A DNA stretch of 46,528 nucleotides from JAAUSY01 sp964526735 (GTDB lineage: Bacteria; Chloroflexota; Chloroflexia; Chloroflexales; Chloroflexaceae): positions 1 to 46,528 of the forward strand of contig CAZGLO010000024.1 in assembly GCA_964526735.1 (NCBI GenBank), written 5' to 3'. The notes under the pieces were generated by a model that saw nothing but the letters and a program-made list of their open reading frames with translations, had not been told where the DNA came from and did not search any database. Shown in pieces: positions 15,032 through 23,543 of the stretch. Each line of letters opens with the position of its first letter. Within the stretch, counting starts at the first letter, position 1. The translations under genes and the position numbers were made by a program.

Positions 15032-16909
15032 TTACTCGATCCAGAAGTGGATCTCATACTGCTTGGTATCGTCATAGCGTTCATTGGAGACGATGCGGAC
15101 GACCATCATCCACAGCCCGGGTTGTGCTTCAGCGGGGGCTGTCCACGACCATGTCGCCCGTCCTTCATTCACCTCCGCCGTCCACCGCCGATATTCGGTG
15201 CGGTCTTCGGGGAGAATATCGCCATCGGGGTTAGTAATCCAATAGGAGACATCATCCACCCACAGCTCGTTGGCGTAGAAGTGGAAGGTCGTGCCGGGGG
15301 GGCCGCTCTGCGGGTTGACACCGTAGGGCGGTGGTGGCGGAGCGTCGCGGGTTATCTGGAAGGCAATCACCCGCTCGTAACGGCTCTCATTGCCACGCGC
15401 CACCATATGCCACACCCCGCCAGCCATCTTCTCTGGAGCCATCCACGTCCATGATGCATAGCCATCGCGGTTGGCTTCGTAGCCGCGCGGGCCTGACAAT
15501 CGCACATCATCCGCCGGATCGACTATCCATAGATCAAGCGCTTCGTAGGCATAGAAGCCAGACGCGGCAAAGGTGAACAACGTACCGGGGGAGCCGCTCG
15601 CAGGCACCACACCGCCATCAGGCGGGAGATCGGCGTCGGTGACGGTAAAAGGGACACTCCCCTCACGGCGTGTCGCATCGCCACGGGCATACATCATCCA
15701 CTCCCCCGTCGGTAAGTCGCTCTCGACATCCCAATTCCAGTGCGCCACGCCATGCTCATCAGCAACCGCCTCTTCGTTATTGGCGTTGGGGAAGCCGGTG
15801 GGGTCAATCGCCCAATAGAAGACGGTCTCTTTTGGCTTAAAGCCCCGCCCCGTGAAGTCGAATGACGAGCCACGTGGGCCTTCTTGCGGCGTCACGGAAA
15901 GCTCTACCGTGGGGATGGGCGTTGGCTGTACTGCCGTCCTCATCACTTCAACGGCGATTTCGTGGCGCACCCGGCTCTGAATGCCTTGAATAACCCCGCG
16001 CCACGTACCTTCCAATGTGTTATCGCCAACTGTCCACGTCCAACTAATTGCCCCTTGCTCATTGGCGTGTATCCAGTTTTCCGCGTCAAGATCGTGCTGA
16101 TGGCCAGTGGGGTCGATTAGCCACGTCCCCACTCGTTCACCGGGTGTAAAGCCGTTGGCCGTGAACGTGAATGTTGTACCGAATGTCCCTTGCGAAGGCT
16201 CAACGCTGATGGATGGAGGGGGAGGGGCAGGCGGCAAGGGCGAAGGACGTACCACCTCAAAGGGGATATCTATCTGGAACCCGCTATTGATGCCGCGGGC
16301 GCGGAATACCCATTGTCCTGCCTGCGCATCGTCGGGGATAACCCACTCACGGTAGATTTGGCCGCTCGCGTCGGAGGAGATGCCAAGTGCCACGTCCAGA
16401 GTAGAGCCATCGGGCCGCAAAAACCACGTCCCGACCTGCTCAAACTGCTCAAACCCACCCCGTGCCACAAACGTCAATGTGGAGCCTGGCTGGCCACGGG
16501 CTTCGGGCATCACCATAAACGAGGGCACGCGGGAAGGAGGGGTTTCTGGCGCGATGATGGCAAATTCAACCGCTGCTTCATAGCGGCTCACCTGCCCACG
16601 TGCAATAAAGCGCCAAAATCCACCTCGAATGTCGTTGGGAGCCGTCCAGGTGAGGCTCATCCGCCCCTCGCTATCGGCATAAGCCCGCCATTCTATCGTT
16701 TCGACCTTTCCTGAGGGGTCTTCTAGCCACGTGCCAACACGTTCGCCCTTAAGGAAGCCCTCCGCCTGAAAGGTGAAGGTGGTTCCGGCAGCTCCCTCTG
16801 GCGGCTGTACTGATACGGTTGCTGCCTGCGCGGGCGGGGGGAATACAGCTACCCCGCTCATCGCCACAAGCAATACTACAAGAAATATCCATCGTAATCG
16901 GCGTATCAT
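15032..16909 (-). CDS. Secreted protein with six TIG/IPT-like beta repeats
   Basis: The 625-residue protein has a clear signal peptide (RRLRWIFLVVLLVAMSGVAV, then a PPPAQAA cleavage region). The mature part is six repeats of about 100 residues. Each opens with a version of V-P-x-x-G-x-x-G-T-x-F-T-F-x-A-x-G-F followed by E-x-V-x-x-W-x-x-D-P-x-G, and closes with a W-T-W or WSW strand and a G-x-W-x-x-x-A-R-G turn. This resembles immunoglobulin-like surface modules (TIG/IPT or bacterial Ig). The sixth repeat is the most diverged. It lies 87 bp after a membrane protein gene on the same strand, at the end of the block that contains the bch genes. A surface or cell-wall role is likely; no ligand can be named. 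Confidence 0.8.
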   Translation of the reverse strand: MIRRLRWIFLVVLLVAMSGVAVFPPPAQAATVSVQPPEGAAGTTFTFQAEGFLKGERVGTWLEDPSGKVETIEWRAYADSEGRMSLTWTAPNDIRGGFWRFIARGQVSRYEAAVEFAIIAPETPPSRVPSFMVMPEARGQPGSTLTFVARGGFEQFEQVGTWFLRPDGSTLDVALGISSDASGQIYREWVIPDDAQAGQWVFRARGINSGFQIDIPFEVVRPSPLPPAPPPPSISVEPSQGTFGTTFTFTANGFTPGERVGTWLIDPTGHQHDLDAENWIHANEQGAISWTWTVGDNTLEGTWRGVIQGIQSRVRHEIAVEVMRTAVQPTPIPTVELSVTPQEGPRGSSFDFTGRGFKPKETVFYWAIDPTGFPNANNEEAVADEHGVAHWNWDVESDLPTGEWMMYARGDATRREGSVPFTVTDADLPPDGGVVPASGSPGTLFTFAASGFYAYEALDLWIVDPADDVRLSGPRGYEANRDGYASWTWMAPEKMAGGVWHMVARGNESRYERVIAFQITRDAPPPPPYGVNPQSGPPGTTFHFYANELWVDDVSYWITNPDGDILPEDRTEYRRWTAEVNEGRATWSWTAPAEAQPGLWMMVVRIVSNERYDDTKQYEIHFWIE

Positions 16910-16996
16910 CGAATTTTCCGTTATCTGCTTGCTGATATGTATTTGGGTGGTGGAGATAATCTACACCTTCTTCTATTGTACCACTGCCCACGTAGA

Positions 16997-18562
16997 TCAC
17001 CACGTCACGCGGTAGAGCCAATAGCGGGTACTCTCTTGCGAAGGCGCATCTGTCACACGCTCCAGCGGCAACACCTCCCGCGCGCGCTGAAACAAGAGAT
17101 TTCCCCCTTCCCCCGGCATAATGATATACTCTATGCCCTCATCGTGGAGGTAGGAGCGGAGTTCTCCCGAAAAGAACTTTTCAATCAATATTGGGTCGAT
17201 GATGCCCGCGAGATCGACAACCCGCGCATGGGTAAAATAGGCCAGCCGCCCGTGATCCTTCGCCGCGATGACCGTGCCAGGCGGGGTATTCGCATTGACC
17301 CACTCAAGGAATTGCCACCACTCTTCGTACTCCTCCTTGCTGTGAAGGGGAATAATGTCAAGCTCGCGTGCCCACGGACATTGGACACGCACCATATCCG
17401 CATAGCTAACGGCGGATAAAACAAGTAATATAGCGAGAGCAGTGCTGTATAGTGCAATTGGATTGAGGTTGATGCGCTGTTTGATGATGGTCGCAATAGC
17501 ATAGACAAGCGCCGCCACCGGAATACTCATCAGGTGTCCGGGTAAATGTAAATAGCGGAGACCGTGGACATCGGGAAAATACCATTGGTAGAACAGCAAT
17601 GTGCCGCAGTATGCCACGATGTAAATGAGTATTATGGCGCTGTAAGGAAACACATCGCGCTGCCAATATGCCCAAAATACTAATAGCGGGAGAATGATGA
17701 GACTCGCCCCAATTGTTATCTGGAATAACAGCGACAATCGATAGAAGAGGACAAGCACATTGTAAAAATAGGTCAGGGAGAAGGGAGCAATACCCTGCCA
17801 CGCAAGGAAGTGTCGTCCAGCCTGGTTGGCGGGCAACAGACTGCCAGATACATACCACGACCACAAGAGCGTAGGGAGGGTAAAGAGCACTAGAAAGCCT
17901 ACCAGCGCGATGCTGCCAAGCACAACCCGCCGACTTTTGAGGTGCTGGGAGAAGTATACGAGATGTATAAGCCCAATTGCCCCACCCAGGAAGACGCCAT
18001 CCATCCTCGTCAGGTTGAGGAGGCCAAGTAGCACCCCTGTCGATACATACCAACGAAGAGAGTCATCTTTGCGGCGGGCCTGAATGTATGACAAGATAGC
18101 AAGCAGCCCAATCAGCGCAAACAACCCCGTCTCCATGCCGTTCATTGACTGCAAGAACATGGGGGTTGAGAACAGACTCAAGAGAAATGCCCCCCATGCA
18201 ATCGTGCGCTCATACCAGAAGGTCGCCAAAATATAGACCACAACACTCGCCGCCATACTGAAGAATGTCGATTCGATCATCGTGGCCTTTGCGGCGGCAA
18301 TGGGGCCAAGCCATTGGTGGTTGAGCGATGTGAAGAGTGTCCACAACACTGGCGCGCCGCTTGTTGGGGTCACCCCATCAAAGGAATAGCCGTGGCCGGT
18401 GGCGAGGTTCCGGGCGATTTGCATAAAAATAAAGCTATCGTCGATGAGCCATGGCGTCATGACAAGCGAACGGAGCGGTATAAGCACAATCGCCAGCGAA
18501 AGCAGGAGCCACAAGCCACTAGCTACCGCAATGGGTGGGGCATAAGGGGTTTTGAGTTTCAT
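16997..18562 (-). CDS. Multi-pass membrane protein, probable GT-C-type glycosyltransferase
   Basis: The 521-residue protein has about ten hydrophobic helices. The first external loop holds the acidic pair in PWLIDDSFIFMQIARNLATGHGYSFDG, the usual active-site layout of GT-C enzymes (mannosyl- or arabinosyltransferase-like). The C-terminal 110 residues are soluble (HSKEEYEEWWQFLEWVNANTPPGTVIAAKDHGRLAYF), as in related Chloroflexota proteins annotated as glycosyltransferases. It follows bchD by 67 bp on the same strand but is unlikely to act in pigment synthesis. Substrate unknown. Confidence 0.75.
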   Translation of the reverse strand: MKLKTPYAPPIAVASGLWLLLSLAIVLIPLRSLVMTPWLIDDSFIFMQIARNLATGHGYSFDGVTPTSGAPVLWTLFTSLNHQWLGPIAAAKATMIESTFFSMAASVVVYILATFWYERTIAWGAFLLSLFSTPMFLQSMNGMETGLFALIGLLAILSYIQARRKDDSLRWYVSTGVLLGLLNLTRMDGVFLGGAIGLIHLVYFSQHLKSRRVVLGSIALVGFLVLFTLPTLLWSWYVSGSLLPANQAGRHFLAWQGIAPFSLTYFYNVLVLFYRLSLLFQITIGASLIILPLLVFWAYWQRDVFPYSAIILIYIVAYCGTLLFYQWYFPDVHGLRYLHLPGHLMSIPVAALVYAIATIIKQRINLNPIALYSTALAILLVLSAVSYADMVRVQCPWARELDIIPLHSKEEYEEWWQFLEWVNANTPPGTVIAAKDHGRLAYFTHARVVDLAGIIDPILIEKFFSGELRSYLHDEGIEYIIMPGEGGNLLFQRAREVLPLERVTDAPSQESTRYWLYRVTW

Positions 18563-18629
18563 AGGGACAAAAAGGGGCCGCCGTAGCAGCCCTTCTCTCC
18601 TTCTTCTTCAACATGCTATTTCGAGTTTA

Positions 18630-20600
18630 TCACTCGGCCTGATCCGCAGCCAAAACCGCATTGGCAATATCCTCGCCACGGCCCTGCGGCAGGTAGAAGT
18701 AGCTCCCACCGAGCCATCTCGCAAGCTGTTGCGCTTCTCCACGCGAGATAAAGTTCCGCTGTGTATCGATGACGACAGAGCCAATACCCGCCGCGCGCAA
18801 CTTCCCAGAGAGTTTCTCAACCTCTTCCCGCGCATCTGAAAGACGCTGCTCACGGCTGTGAGAGGGGTCAAAGTTGAGCGGCACATTGGGCTTACCATCG
18901 GTGATGATAACAAGCGTGGTGCGGTGAATACCACGACTTTGTGCTTGCTCAGCCACCTGGAAGGCAGAAAGGAGTGCGGCAGAAAGCGGTGTCCCGCCGC
19001 CGGTCGGCAAAACATCAAGCGCGCGTTTGGCAAGCTCCACACTCTGCGACGGCGGCATCAGGATATCTGCCTGTTCACCGCGGAAGGAGAGGAGCGCGAC
19101 TTGGTCGCGATGGACGTAGGCTTGTTGCAGGAGCGCGTTGACGGCACCTTTTGCCTGCCGCATACGGTGCAACGCCATAGAGCCGCTCGCATCGACCAGG
19201 AAGCAGAAAAGTGTCCCTGCCTTGCTGCGATACTTCTTGATGTGGAGGTCTTCCGCCCGCAAATGCACAGGAGAACGGCGTGTCCCCGCTTGACTACGCT
19301 TGCGCTTGCCTTTGGCCTGCTTTTTGCGTATCCGTTGCCACGGCGCGGCTGCCCGCAGTGTGGCAATCACATCAAGCCGCCCTTGTCCCGGTTCTCCCTG
19401 CACCGAACGGATATGCCGCCCACGTTGGCCGCTTGTCGAGCCACGTGACCCACTTCGCCCGCTGCGCCGAATGGTGAATGGCGTATCGAGGATATCAGGC
19501 GGGATTTCGGTGTCAAGGGCCGACAGGATCATATCTTCAATCGCCTGCAGCTCTTCCGGCGGGGGTGGAGGCTGATCCTCCTGATCCTCATCCTGCTGAT
19601 CATCCTGCTGGTCATCATCGTCATCCTGCTGTTGATCGGGGGGCGTGGGGGTTTGCTCTGGCGGCGCTTGTTGCTCTTCCTCCTGCTCAAACTGCGGGGC
19701 ACGGGTGGCGCGCGGGAGCAGAACATAGCGCGTGGCGCGTTCGAGATCTTCCTCCTCAACGCAGTCACGATCGGCCAACGCCGCCGATGCGAGTGCGGCC
19801 CGCGTGGCGAAGATATCGGCGCGGTGGCCCTCTACCCCCAGCACCAGCGCCGTCGCGGCGAGCTTCTCAATCTGCTCATCAGTGATTTGCACCGATGGGA
19901 GCCGATCACGCGCTTCCTCGATCAGCTCAATCAGCATCTGCTCTTCCTGCATCCAGCTCGCTAATGAGGAATAGCCATTGGTTTCGGCATTGCCATTGTG
20001 GCTGCCCTGGTTATTCTTCTGCTTGGATGAGTGGCTGGACATCGCCCGATTGGCCTCAAGGTTGCGGCGGACGACTTCGGCCCGTGATGGGGCATTTGCC
20101 TTGCCAATGGGAGCGACGATTAGCCCGACCCGATCCATCAAGTGCCGACGGGGTTGGCCCTCATTGGGGTCATACGTCGCCAGCAGGGAGAAGGTTGAGG
20201 GTTCTTCTACGCTCAGCCCGTCGCGCTCAATGCGCACCATTCTGCTGTCGAATGCCGCGAGGATGTGATTTGTCGTGCTGTCGTCCAGAAGGTTGACATT
20301 GTCGGCATAGAGCAACCCACCATCAGCCGCCGCCATCAGCCCACTGCGGTGGACACGGGTGCCGGAGGCGAGGGTCGCCTCAAGGTCAAGCCCGCCAAGC
20401 AACCGGTCTTCGGTCACCCCCACAGGAAGCTCTACGAAGGTGGTCGTGCCGAGGAAACGCGCGAAACTGCGCATCAACGTGCTCTTGCCTGTCCCAACGC
20501 CAGCGGCAAGCACAACGCCGCCAAGTCCTGGATCTACGGCAAGTAAGAGGAGCGCTTGCCGAGCCGCGTCAAGACCAATCAGTGCAGGAAAGGGAAGCAT
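18630..20600 (-). CDS. bchD: Magnesium chelatase subunit D
   Basis: BchD pairs with BchI and the porphyrin-binding BchH to insert Mg2+ into protoporphyrin IX. The 656-residue protein shows the full BchD layout. An N-terminal AAA+ domain carries GVGTGKS at residues 34-40 and a LLYADNVNLLDD Walker B-like motif. A linker rich in Gln, Asp and Pro follows (runs of QDDDDDQQDD and PPPPPEEL). A C-terminal von Willebrand A domain has the MIDAS motif DASGS at 470-474, then TGGGTPLS and ITDGKPN. The P-loop is well preserved, whereas many BchD proteins have lost it. It is 11 bp downstream of a GTPase gene that separates it from bchI. bchH is not in the window. Confidence 0.96.
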   Translation of the reverse strand: MLPFPALIGLDAARQALLLLAVDPGLGGVVLAAGVGTGKSTLMRSFARFLGTTTFVELPVGVTEDRLLGGLDLEATLASGTRVHRSGLMAAADGGLLYADNVNLLDDSTTNHILAAFDSRMVRIERDGLSVEEPSTFSLLATYDPNEGQPRRHLMDRVGLIVAPIGKANAPSRAEVVRRNLEANRAMSSHSSKQKNNQGSHNGNAETNGYSSLASWMQEEQMLIELIEEARDRLPSVQITDEQIEKLAATALVLGVEGHRADIFATRAALASAALADRDCVEEEDLERATRYVLLPRATRAPQFEQEEEQQAPPEQTPTPPDQQQDDDDDQQDDQQDEDQEDQPPPPPEELQAIEDMILSALDTEIPPDILDTPFTIRRSGRSGSRGSTSGQRGRHIRSVQGEPGQGRLDVIATLRAAAPWQRIRKKQAKGKRKRSQAGTRRSPVHLRAEDLHIKKYRSKAGTLFCFLVDASGSMALHRMRQAKGAVNALLQQAYVHRDQVALLSFRGEQADILMPPSQSVELAKRALDVLPTGGGTPLSAALLSAFQVAEQAQSRGIHRTTLVIITDGKPNVPLNFDPSHSREQRLSDAREEVEKLSGKLRAAGIGSVVIDTQRNFISRGEAQQLARWLGGSYFYLPQGRGEDIANAVLAADQAE

Positions 20601-20611
20601 ACTCTACCTTA

Positions 20612-21727
20612 TTACTGTTGCTGCTCGTTTTGTTCGTTTTGCTGAGATTCCAAAAACCGTTTGCGAAAGTGCCGAATGATATCTTCGTCGGAGGGAGGCT
20701 CACCGCGGGTTTGGTCGAAGAGGTAGACGAGGGTGGCGATGTACACCTCACCAAAGGCTTTTGTCAAAGCGGCCGCCGTAGTTGCTGATACCGTCATACC
20801 GGCCGTCGTCCCCGCGCCGGGCACCAATTTCAATAACCCAGCGACAATCACACGACCGGCAACGGTTGCGCCCGCCCCAGTAATCACACTGCCCAAGAGC
20901 GCCATCAAGAACGCTTTTTCCATAGGAAGCCCGAAAATAGCCGTAATACGCGCCAACATCGCCACTTGGATAGGCACCAGCATAACCGCGTCAGAAAAGG
21001 GAATAGGGCTTGCGCCGGTGGTCGCCGCGGCGGTGGTGGCCGTCATGACCGCTTCTTTGGCGCGCTGCTTCTTGAGCGACATATCCACCCGCTGCGAGGC
21101 GACAAGCGCATTGCGGTGCGACTCCGGCACCAACTGCATGGTAAGGTCAACCAGCTCTTTGAGGCCTGTTGGCGGGAGGGTAACCCCCTCGTCAAGCTCT
21201 TCCTCAATCGCACGCACTCGCACCACATTGCGGACGGCAGGCAGAAGCTCTTGCACCGTCTCGCGGAAGCCTTTGTCGGAGCGCGCCTTGGTAATCACCG
21301 CCACAACGGGCACATCGTGCTTGGCAAGCATCTGGACAAGCTGCTCTTCGCCCGCTTGCACCCGCCGCGAGTCTTCGGCAATGCATACCCACGCAATATG
21401 GATATGCTTTTGCGGGTCAAGATCATTCTTGCGGTGCTCAATGAGCGTCCCAAGTGGGGTGAGCGTCTCTTGAAAGTTGGCCATCTCCAGGCCGCGCGTG
21501 TCGAAGATAGAGAGCGGAATATCGCCCTTGGTAATCTCGCGCGTCCCTTCGGTGACGGGGCGTCCTTGGCCAGTTGTGGCGAGATTGCCTTGAAACACGG
21601 CATTAATCAGCGTACTTTTGCCGACGCCCGTCTGCCCGGCTATCAAAATATTGACGCGCCCGCGCTGGCGGATCTCTTCAAGGAGCGCTTCCTCCACCTC
21701 TTTGATGATCAACGTATTGTGATCCAT
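20612..21727 (-). CDS. GTPase with C-terminal DUF697-like hydrophobic domain
   Basis: The 371-residue protein begins with a short helix, then a TRAFAC-type G domain: P-loop GQTGVGKST at 31-39, switch II DTRGLE at 76-81, and a TKARSDKG segment in the G4 position (TKxx in place of NKxD). The C-terminal half is glycine- and alanine-rich and hydrophobic (PIPFSDAVMLVPIQVAMLARI, then GATVAGRVIVAGLLKLVPGAG), resembling DUF697/YcjF, followed by a Q/N/E-rich tail. Start: ATG at 21727 behind AAGGGGGG; an in-frame TTG at 21742 overlaps that site. It lies between bchI and bchD on the same strand, 11 bp before bchD. A membrane-associated role in chelatase or pigment assembly is a hypothesis from position only. 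Confidence 0.85.
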   Translation of the reverse strand: MDHNTLIIKEVEEALLEEIRQRGRVNILIAGQTGVGKSTLINAVFQGNLATTGQGRPVTEGTREITKGDIPLSIFDTRGLEMANFQETLTPLGTLIEHRKNDLDPQKHIHIAWVCIAEDSRRVQAGEEQLVQMLAKHDVPVVAVITKARSDKGFRETVQELLPAVRNVVRVRAIEEELDEGVTLPPTGLKELVDLTMQLVPESHRNALVASQRVDMSLKKQRAKEAVMTATTAAATTGASPIPFSDAVMLVPIQVAMLARITAIFGLPMEKAFLMALLGSVITGAGATVAGRVIVAGLLKLVPGAGTTAGMTVSATTAAALTKAFGEVYIATLVYLFDQTRGEPPSDEDIIRHFRKRFLESQQNEQNEQQQ

Positions 21728-21778
21728 ATAGCCCCCCTTCAACGTGGTTTCTGCTCATGCCACCGCGGCCCACCGCGA

Positions 21779-21835
21779 CGTACTTTGGCGCGTGCATTGG
21801 CGTACATTGACGCACTTTGACGTGCTTTGACGTAC
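21779..21835. repeat. 10-bp tandem repeats (CGTRCWTTGR) between bchI and the GTPase
   Basis: Reading the plus strand, decamers CGTACTTTGG, (CG), CGTGCATTGG, CGTACATTGA, CGCACTTTGA, CGTGCTTTGA and a final CGTAC follow one another. The 10-bp period places each copy on the same face of the helix. It occupies half of the 122-bp gap between bchI and the GTPase and does not code in any likely frame. Confidence 0.7.
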
Positions 21836-21849
21836 TCTATACACACGCT

Positions 21850-22959
21850 CTACTTGCCAAACACCTCGGCGACCGCCTGCTCAATCTTTACATCGTCATC
21901 TTGCGTCTCGAGGGGGTCTTTGCGCAGTCGGTGGCGCAGTGCAAGCACTGACACACGCCGCACATCATCCTCAGTGACTTCTTTGTGCCCCTCAAACGCG
22001 GCAAGCGAGGTAGCCGCACGGCTGACCGTCAATTCGCCACGGTGGCCGTCAATTTCAAGCGCGACGCAAAGTTCAGCAATCTTGTAGAGGATCGTATCGG
22101 GGAGTACCGTCTCCGGCAATCGCTTTTGCGCACTCTTGATCTTGCGGCGGAGCTTGTTTTGCTCTTTTTCCCACTCGTCGGCAAATGTGTAGGGATCGGC
22201 GTCGTATGCGCGGCGGCGCTTGACGATCTCAACACGCAGCTTCGGATCGGTGATAGTCGTGATGCGTGCGTGGAGACCAAAGCGGTCAAGCAACTGTGGC
22301 CGGAGGTCGCCCTCTTCCGGGTTCCCGCTCCCCACCAAAACAAACCGCGCCGGGTGGCGGATGCTGATACCCTCACGCTCGACCACGTTCACGCCACTCG
22401 CGGCCACGTCAAGCAGCACGTCAACGAGGTGGTCTTCCAGCAGATTGACCTCGTCAATGTAGAGGAACCCACGGTTGGCGCGGGCCAAGAGGCCAGGAGC
22501 AAATGCCTGTACACCCTGCGTCAAGGCGCGCTCAATGTCGAGTGTCCCACACACGCGGTCTTCCGTCGCGCCGAGCGGGAGGTCAACCACAGGCACCTGC
22601 GTGGTGATCGTGCGGATCCGGGGTGTCTTTTCGGGGTCTTTTTGCGCCTTCTGGTCAAGTTTTTCCTGGCACCACTGGCAAGGCTGTTCTGGTGGACAAT
22701 TGTAGACGCATCCGTAGTTGGCGCGGATGGGAGGCAACGTCGCCGCAAGCGCGCGGACGGCGGTCGATTTGGCCGTACCGCGGTGGCCCATCACCATCAC
22801 CCCGCCGATAGTGGGGTCTACAATACACAGCAACAACCCAAGCTTGAGATCTTCCTGACCCACAATCGCGGTAAAAGGAAAAGGCGCTGCTGGCGCACGC
22901 CCATTGGCTTTCTTTTGCTCTGCTTCGGTGGTCTTTGTCTCTGCGGTTTCAGTTGTCAT
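21850..22959 (-). CDS. bchI: Magnesium chelatase subunit I
   Basis: BchI is the AAA+ ATPase that drives Mg2+ insertion into protoporphyrin IX with BchD and BchH. The 369-residue protein has Walker A GHRGTAKS at 58-65, a Walker B-like motif in FLYIDEVNLLEDHLVDVLLD, and the GATEDRVCGTLDIERAL and GSGNPEEGDLRPQLLDRFGLH (sensor/arginine finger) blocks of the family. A four-cysteine cluster (Cys84, 88, 94, 97) follows the first domain, as in several non-cyanobacterial BchI proteins. The start is ATG at 22959 with TTAGGAAA upstream; a GTG at 22989 is less likely. It precedes the GTPase and bchD on the same strand. Confidence 0.96.
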   Translation of the reverse strand: MTTETAETKTTEAEQKKANGRAPAAPFPFTAIVGQEDLKLGLLLCIVDPTIGGVMVMGHRGTAKSTAVRALAATLPPIRANYGCVYNCPPEQPCQWCQEKLDQKAQKDPEKTPRIRTITTQVPVVDLPLGATEDRVCGTLDIERALTQGVQAFAPGLLARANRGFLYIDEVNLLEDHLVDVLLDVAASGVNVVEREGISIRHPARFVLVGSGNPEEGDLRPQLLDRFGLHARITTITDPKLRVEIVKRRRAYDADPYTFADEWEKEQNKLRRKIKSAQKRLPETVLPDTILYKIAELCVALEIDGHRGELTVSRAATSLAAFEGHKEVTEDDVRRVSVLALRHRLRKDPLETQDDDVKIEQAVAEVFGK

Positions 22960-23160
22960 GAGTCTTGCATTTCCTAACGGTTCAAACACACACTACGAGG
23001 GAGGGATCGAAATAGCACAATCATCGTCTGTATCGCCGCTTGGCCGCTCTATAACCGCGCGGCAGACAAGTCCGATGGCGGCGGCGGGCTGACACACTCG
23101 AACGACCCCAGTACCCAACCTAGCCAGTTGGGCCTGGGGCCTGCTTTGCACTCACGAATC

Positions 23161-23361
23161 TTACTTCCAACGCCAGCCCCGGTAGCCGGGATCATACGCG
23201 CCGCCAGTTGGTTCTCGTCGGCCTTCATACGTATCACGCGAGAACGCCTTCAAGTTGGTAAAGAAAAAGGACACCACCAAGCCAGTCACCACGGTCACCA
23301 ATGGGATCCAGCACAGGAATGCTGCGGAGATAGTCCCAGCGTGAGTAGCATATTCCGACAT
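23161..23361 (-). CDS. Single-span membrane peptide in the bch block
   Basis: This 66-residue frame begins with ATG behind CAGGGTGG and encodes a short N-terminus (MSEYATHAG), one hydrophobic span of about 25 residues (from ISAAFLCWIPLV to VVSFFFTN), and a polar tail rich in Gly, Tyr, Arg and Trp. It is on the same strand as bchX and bchI and sits between them with its own ribosome binding site, so it is probably real. It does not match the alpha or beta antenna polypeptides known to me; the single His lies before the span. A small subunit of a photosynthetic or electron-transfer complex is possible, but this is inference from position and topology. Confidence 0.65.
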   Translation of the reverse strand: MSEYATHAGTISAAFLCWIPLVTVVTGLVVSFFFTNLKAFSRDTYEGRREPTGGAYDPGYRGWRWK

Positions 23362-23543
23362 ACCACCCTGCTACTTTCTAGATGCTTTTGAGGTACCCAA
23401 ACGGACACGATTGCTTACCTTCAGGATATCCCTGCCACGCAGGAACCCCTGTTTTTTCAAGAAAGAAACATGTCGTGACAAGAAAGTTTCGTTCTTATTG
23501 TACCACACCTCGCAACTGAGTCGGTACAACACAAGACGACCCG

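Noticed and set aside
21985..22977. Long open frame antisense to bchI
   Set aside because: The opposite strand encodes a full BchI with all motifs. The antisense product is Arg-rich, low in recognisable structure and without a start signal.
23161..23361. Light-harvesting alpha or beta polypeptide
   Set aside because: No histidine sits inside the membrane span where it would bind bacteriochlorophyll; the only His precedes the span.
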